A DNA stretch of 18,759 nucleotides, taken from Oscillospiraceae bacterium. GTDB lineage: Bacteria > Bacillota > Clostridia > Oscillospirales > Oscillospiraceae. Under the pieces are notes generated by a model. It was not told the origin of the DNA. It worked only from the letters and a program-made list of their open reading frames with translations, and searched no databases. Where the stretch lies: positions 1-18,759 of the forward strand of contig JAGBGB010000346.1 of assembly GCA_017936205.1 (NCBI GenBank), in the 5' to 3' direction. Below are positions 17,501 through 18,759 of this stretch, one piece after another (positions within the stretch are counted from its first letter, which is position 1; each line of letters opens with the position of its first letter). A program made the position numbers and the translations under genes.

Positions 17501-18515
17501 TTCCTACGAGATCGATAGCAGCGTTCCCTCTACCGTACAGGCAGACGACAAGGGTGTATGGGCAGGCGCTCCCACCGGTGAATATCGTGTTAAGAATGTC
17601 AAGATCGGCGGCGAGGATCTGGATCTGACCAAGACCTACAAGATGGCTGGTTACAACTACACCCTCCGCGATCTGGGCGACGGCTTCGCAATGTTCGACG
17701 GTGCTGTCAATGTTAAGGACTATGTCATGGAAGACTACATGGTTCTGGCTAACTACGCACAGTCCTTCCCCGAAGCAACCATCAAGGCTGACAACAGCGT
17801 TCTGGGTGCAAACTACGGCGATATCAACGGCGAAGGCCGTATCACCATCATCGAGTGCGCTCATGAGTGGGTCACCACCGAGCTGGTATTCCCCACCTGC
17901 GAGGAGCCCGGCTATGCAGTAGACACCTGCGCTCTCTGCGGTGAGACTGTACGGGAAGACATTCCTGCAATGGAGAAGTGCCCCTCTGAGGCATATACCG
18001 ACCTGGATACCAATGCATGGTACCATGAGGGTGTTGACTTCATGCTCTATCTTGAGTACATGAACGGTGTCGGCAACGGCCTGTTCAACCCCAACGGTGC
18101 TGTGACTCGTGCACAGATGGTTACCATCCTGTGGCGTGCAGCAGGCGAGCCTGAGGCAAAGAACGCTTCCGGTTTCGAGGATGTTGCTGAGAACAGCTGG
18201 TATGCTGAGGCTGTTGCATGGGCAAAGGAGAACGGCATTGTCAACGGCGTCAGCGAGACCAAGTTCGCTCCCAATGCACAGGTCACTCGTCAGCAGATCG
18301 CTACCATCCTGTGGCGTGTTGTGGGCGAGCCTGAGGCTGATGCAGAGCTGAAGTTCAATGATGCTGATCAGATCGCCGGTTACGCAGAGGCTGCTCTGAA
18401 GTGGGCAGTTTCCGAGGGCCTGTTCCAGGGTGACAACAAGGGCAACCTGAACCCCGCAGGCAACGCAACCCGTGCTCAGATGGCAGTCATCATGATGCGC
18501 TTCCTGGCTGCATAA
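11565..18515 (+). CDS. Giant secreted SLH protein: subtilase (S8) fused to 5'-nucleotidase
   Basis: 2316 residues in one uninterrupted frame. Signal peptide 1-26 (cleavage ASA|A). I9-like propeptide about 60-150. S8 subtilase about 170-660 with Asp192 (VLDTG), His252 (NGHGTH), Asn356 (AAGN) and Ser589 (GTSMACP); a PA domain is inserted at about 410-530, as in lactocepin/C5a-peptidase types. Fn3-like modules follow at about 675-1120, an InlB-like repeat at about 1122-1200, and two beta-rich modules at about 1205-1380 and 1410-1555. Metallophosphatase about 1573-1860: Asp1579/His1581, Asp1615, Asn1647/His1648, His1762, His1791/His1793. 5'-nucleotidase C-terminal domain about 1880-2080 (NGGGIRAD; GDGFAMF). 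Three SLH motifs 2143-2316 bind the cell wall. It probably degrades proteins and nucleotides at the cell surface. It is flanked by its own promoter and terminator. All catalytic residues expected for both enzymes are present. Confidence 0.95.
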   Translation: MKKFKNVLALILALSMLLSCVGVASAATGRERVKIDAAQTLERPAKEKGALSREFEQKNSYKYAANDIVRAIVVLESAPEADFEGSDSERDAYRVKLANEQNAVRKAMSSAMEYEVAYEFSALLNGFSCDVAYGDLEKIAAIDRVSAVYVANSYAEPKLEEPKNNVSGLLNGNQSMNKSGYTGKGIVIAVLDTGLRPTHEAFQVYDNMELYETIAEEDLVHAVAPGKYISAKVPFAYDYAEKDNDVTDFNGHGTHVSGTALGYAVSEEGVEIMRGGAPAAQLVSMKIFKDAGGGTTSDIYFYALEDAYRLGVDVVNMSIGAQNGFTYDDSLETEVFGDIYRRMEAAGIAMCVAAGNEYSMAQFSSVGFVGTEYPDFGTVASPSTYEGNISIASMENFMYPDFVLQVGGEKVPFHDSCEDGEHGWIDNFADTSVEMVVLKNAEGTDISNGYEADYANVDVTDKIVVVSRGDITFQEKMEFAAKAGAAGVIVCNNDAGIISMAIDPFTIPAISVQQDAREIFMAAAEGDTIYTPVDMEYVENANALLMSDFSNWGTSPMLTIDPMITSIGGMVYSSVPTADDAYEVYSGTSMACPNGAGTIACLLQALRDDGTIVEGSWWLPMDKAQCLDRAVALLASTGTILMDAEDYVYSVRKQGAGLASSAEALNLYDNAAYISNPIQELGDDKEKTGIFNMDIELVNDSANDVVYEDLYTYILYDRPAQVTSTIFANTLQSGLLYAGKEGDATVTYSIDGVEVSEVTVLSGEKVTVSVTIELSDGAKAFFDTYYPNGTFVEGYVFFADATEEGSLEAAYEAHATFMGFYGDWTQGEALESLNSFDYLNARYEVMSAENAPEADSEEASTAIWNKVLEKGLFYTDINWAYTSGTDGELNNYLGANMLDWDYVPFNPAHIAITTPESDGTWYYSPKMEIVPNLLRNAKHVVMTVTDKETGEVYLTDDTQYIPKDAYDEETGAWQYFSSFAWDGTKADGKTYVPSGTVATVSFDIQLPYGEADDIWQEDVWQFDITVDSTAPVLESVVYDEAAQTVTVKATDENYLAAIYLCSLDYETIYDIKSVSSDVKGESFEAVFDVSQIPADAVLVTAMDYATNENEQIAYFFEEGLDATVTFISAEGETSAECVTGDEIKMPEAKSYDEYEFVAWTTERFEESDGSDIEEFYYAEDVVMISETETVFYALYAKGTLEEYETPTFVMNQAENYEGYWAFVGFPYNDGPVVTDPIALGKDLESVRIADLEDGVVMTDNYGFTTENEGIVFYAGYLANYDAYALVNAETGKYLLDVNGQLAFNDSLYLEGLWKITPDAEYANVYVTNNNAPNDILLFNDESGKFEIFDNTVPYDGDSLPSEYFSLYTYEYLSTRFVTEYYTTEVTLCEINGGHTFVDGVCTVCGETEKVTAEGFVLSSELKDGDQVVIVCAAKNMALAGTYGGYYNDPIAVTPVDGVIEEPAAEIIWTVNEVDGGYTFSYEGQTIGLNDEYSSMPLGAKFNVWQKLDAKTEGAFYLFNADRSLYMEYYEEKGYWSAYKNNANEELFALNFYVKSEIEIDPTEPSTPASDEIVILYTNDVHTYIDNEGLRYSNVAALKADLEAEGKAVILVDAGDHVQGTAYGSMDKGETIIKLMNAAGYDAATMGNHEFDYGMARALELVEKADYSYLSANFYNEKDGVRGENVLDSIKIFELAGKKVALVGVTTPETFTKSTPAYFMDENGNYIYGIAGGEDGAALYADVQKAIDEAKAAGAEYIIGLGHLGDDPASDPWNSEDVISNVTGLDAFIDGHSHSTAARKEVADKDGNTVILTQTGEYLNAVGKMTITADGIATELITEYANADEEVKAIEDEWIAKVDELLGVVIAKNEVDFRIKDDEGTRLIRSQETNLGDFCADALYYLFDVTENLGCDIAIMNGGGIRADMPVGDVSYKTTKTVHTFGNVACLIEVTGQQILDALEWGAKNVGTGENGGFLQVAGASYEIDSSVPSTVQADDKGVWAGAPTGEYRVKNVKIGGEDLDLTKTYKMAGYNYTLRDLGDGFAMFDGAVNVKDYVMEDYMVLANYAQSFPEATIKADNSVLGANYGDINGEGRITIIECAHEWVTTELVFPTCEEPGYAVDTCALCGETVREDIPAMEKCPSEAYTDLDTNAWYHEGVDFMLYLEYMNGVGNGLFNPNGAVTRAQMVTILWRAAGEPEAKNASGFEDVAENSWYAEAVAWAKENGIVNGVSETKFAPNAQVTRQQIATILWRVVGEPEADAELKFNDADQIAGYAEAALKWAVSEGLFQGDNKGNLNPAGNATRAQMAVIMMRFLAA

Positions 18516-18532
18516 TTTCCCAATAACCCCCA

Positions 18533-18564
18533 GGGGGACGGCTTTCGCCGTCCCCCGTTTTTTT
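18533..18564 (+). terminator. Rho-independent terminator after the giant surface protein
   Basis: GGGGGACGGC (18533-18542), loop TTTC, GCCGTCCCCC (18547-18556): a perfect 10-bp G/C stem followed by GTTTTTTT. It starts 17 nt after the stop codon. Confidence 0.97.
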
Positions 18565-18606
18565 GCGCAAGCCGTGGAAGGTTGTGGTATCTCTGTGAGA
18601 TGGATT

Positions 18607-18633
18607 TATAATAGAAATATCAGGTTATAACCT
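18607..18633 (+). promoter_or_regulatory. TATAAT box with adjacent 12-bp palindrome
   Basis: A perfect TATAAT (18607-18612) is followed by the perfect palindrome AGGTTATAACCT (18622-18633), close to the expected transcription start. The best -35 is a poor TTGTGG (18582-18587) with a 19-nt spacer. It could be a promoter and operator for a gene beyond the right edge. Low confidence, as no such gene is visible. Confidence 0.3.
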
Positions 18634-18680
18634 TTCATAAGCAAACCGCTATATAGCAAGGCCTTCAGCGAAAATCATGC

Positions 18681-18715
18681 GCTGTAGGGGCGAAGCTGTG
18701 TCTTCGCCCGTGGCA
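18681..18715. repeat. REP-like intergenic hairpin
   Basis: GGGCGAAG (18688-18695) pairs perfectly with CTTCGCCC (18702-18709) around CTGTGT. The sequence opens with GTAGGGGCG, the same core found in both arms of the eutA-eutB element. The remaining non-coding DNA from 18565 to 18759 shows no open reading frame or RNA gene that I recognise. Confidence 0.6.
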
Positions 18716-18759
18716 CTACGATTTTGAACCATACTCAAAAAGAACGATGCTCTTTGCCA

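Noticed and set aside
11382..18026. A 2214-residue open frame antisense to the giant surface protein
   Set aside because: It is in exact codon register with the sense gene and its openness is explained by absence of TTA, CTA and TCA codons there. The sense frame has a signal peptide, full catalytic sites, SLH motifs, promoter and terminator; the antisense product has no recognisable domain.

Overview
The window looks like the chromosome of an anaerobic gut Clostridium-class Firmicute, probably near Oscillospiraceae/Ruminococcaceae. The grounds are AGGAGG-type ribosome binding sites, the Firmicute gene set and order of an ethanolamine-utilisation (eut) microcompartment locus, a giant SLH-anchored surface protein in the style of these bacteria, and GTAGGGGCG-type intergenic hairpins. 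The family assignment is an inference from style, not from a marker gene.

Layout. Bases 1-118 carry the 3' end (domains V and VI) of a group II intron on the + strand, ending at the stop codon of eutH. Bases 118-10360 are one long minus-strand operon, read from high to low coordinates: alcohol dehydrogenase (EutG/PduQ type), eutA, a 226-bp inverted-repeat element, eutB, eutC, eutL, eutE, eutM, eutT, eutD (PduL type), a Firmicute-specific eut protein of unknown function, eutN, eutH. Nearly every junction overlaps by 4-17 bases. The one large gap, between eutA and eutB, is filled almost exactly by the inverted-repeat element. A divergent control region (10361-10487) separates the operon from a + strand gene for a zinc-ribbon/CFI-box protein (10488-11390), which ends at a strong terminator. 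A good extended -10 promoter then drives a single 2316-residue secreted protein (11565-18515): signal peptide, I9-like propeptide, S8 subtilase with PA insert, Fn3-like modules, 5'-nucleotidase and three SLH motifs. It ends at another strong terminator, followed by about 195 bp of non-coding DNA with a palindrome and a hairpin repeat.

How the genes work together. EutH imports ethanolamine. EutBC, the adenosylcobalamin-dependent lyase, cleaves it to acetaldehyde and ammonia; EutT supplies adenosylcobalamin and EutA reactivates the lyase. EutE converts acetaldehyde to acetyl-CoA, and the alcohol dehydrogenase recycles NADH by making ethanol. EutD makes acetyl phosphate. EutM (hexamer), EutL (trimer) and EutN (pentamer vertex) build the shell. 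Amphipathic cargo-targeting helices are visible on EutC, EutD, EutE and possibly the unknown protein. EutV/EutW, EutP, EutQ, EutS, EutJ and acetate kinase are not in the window. The two + strand genes have no visible metabolic link to the operon.
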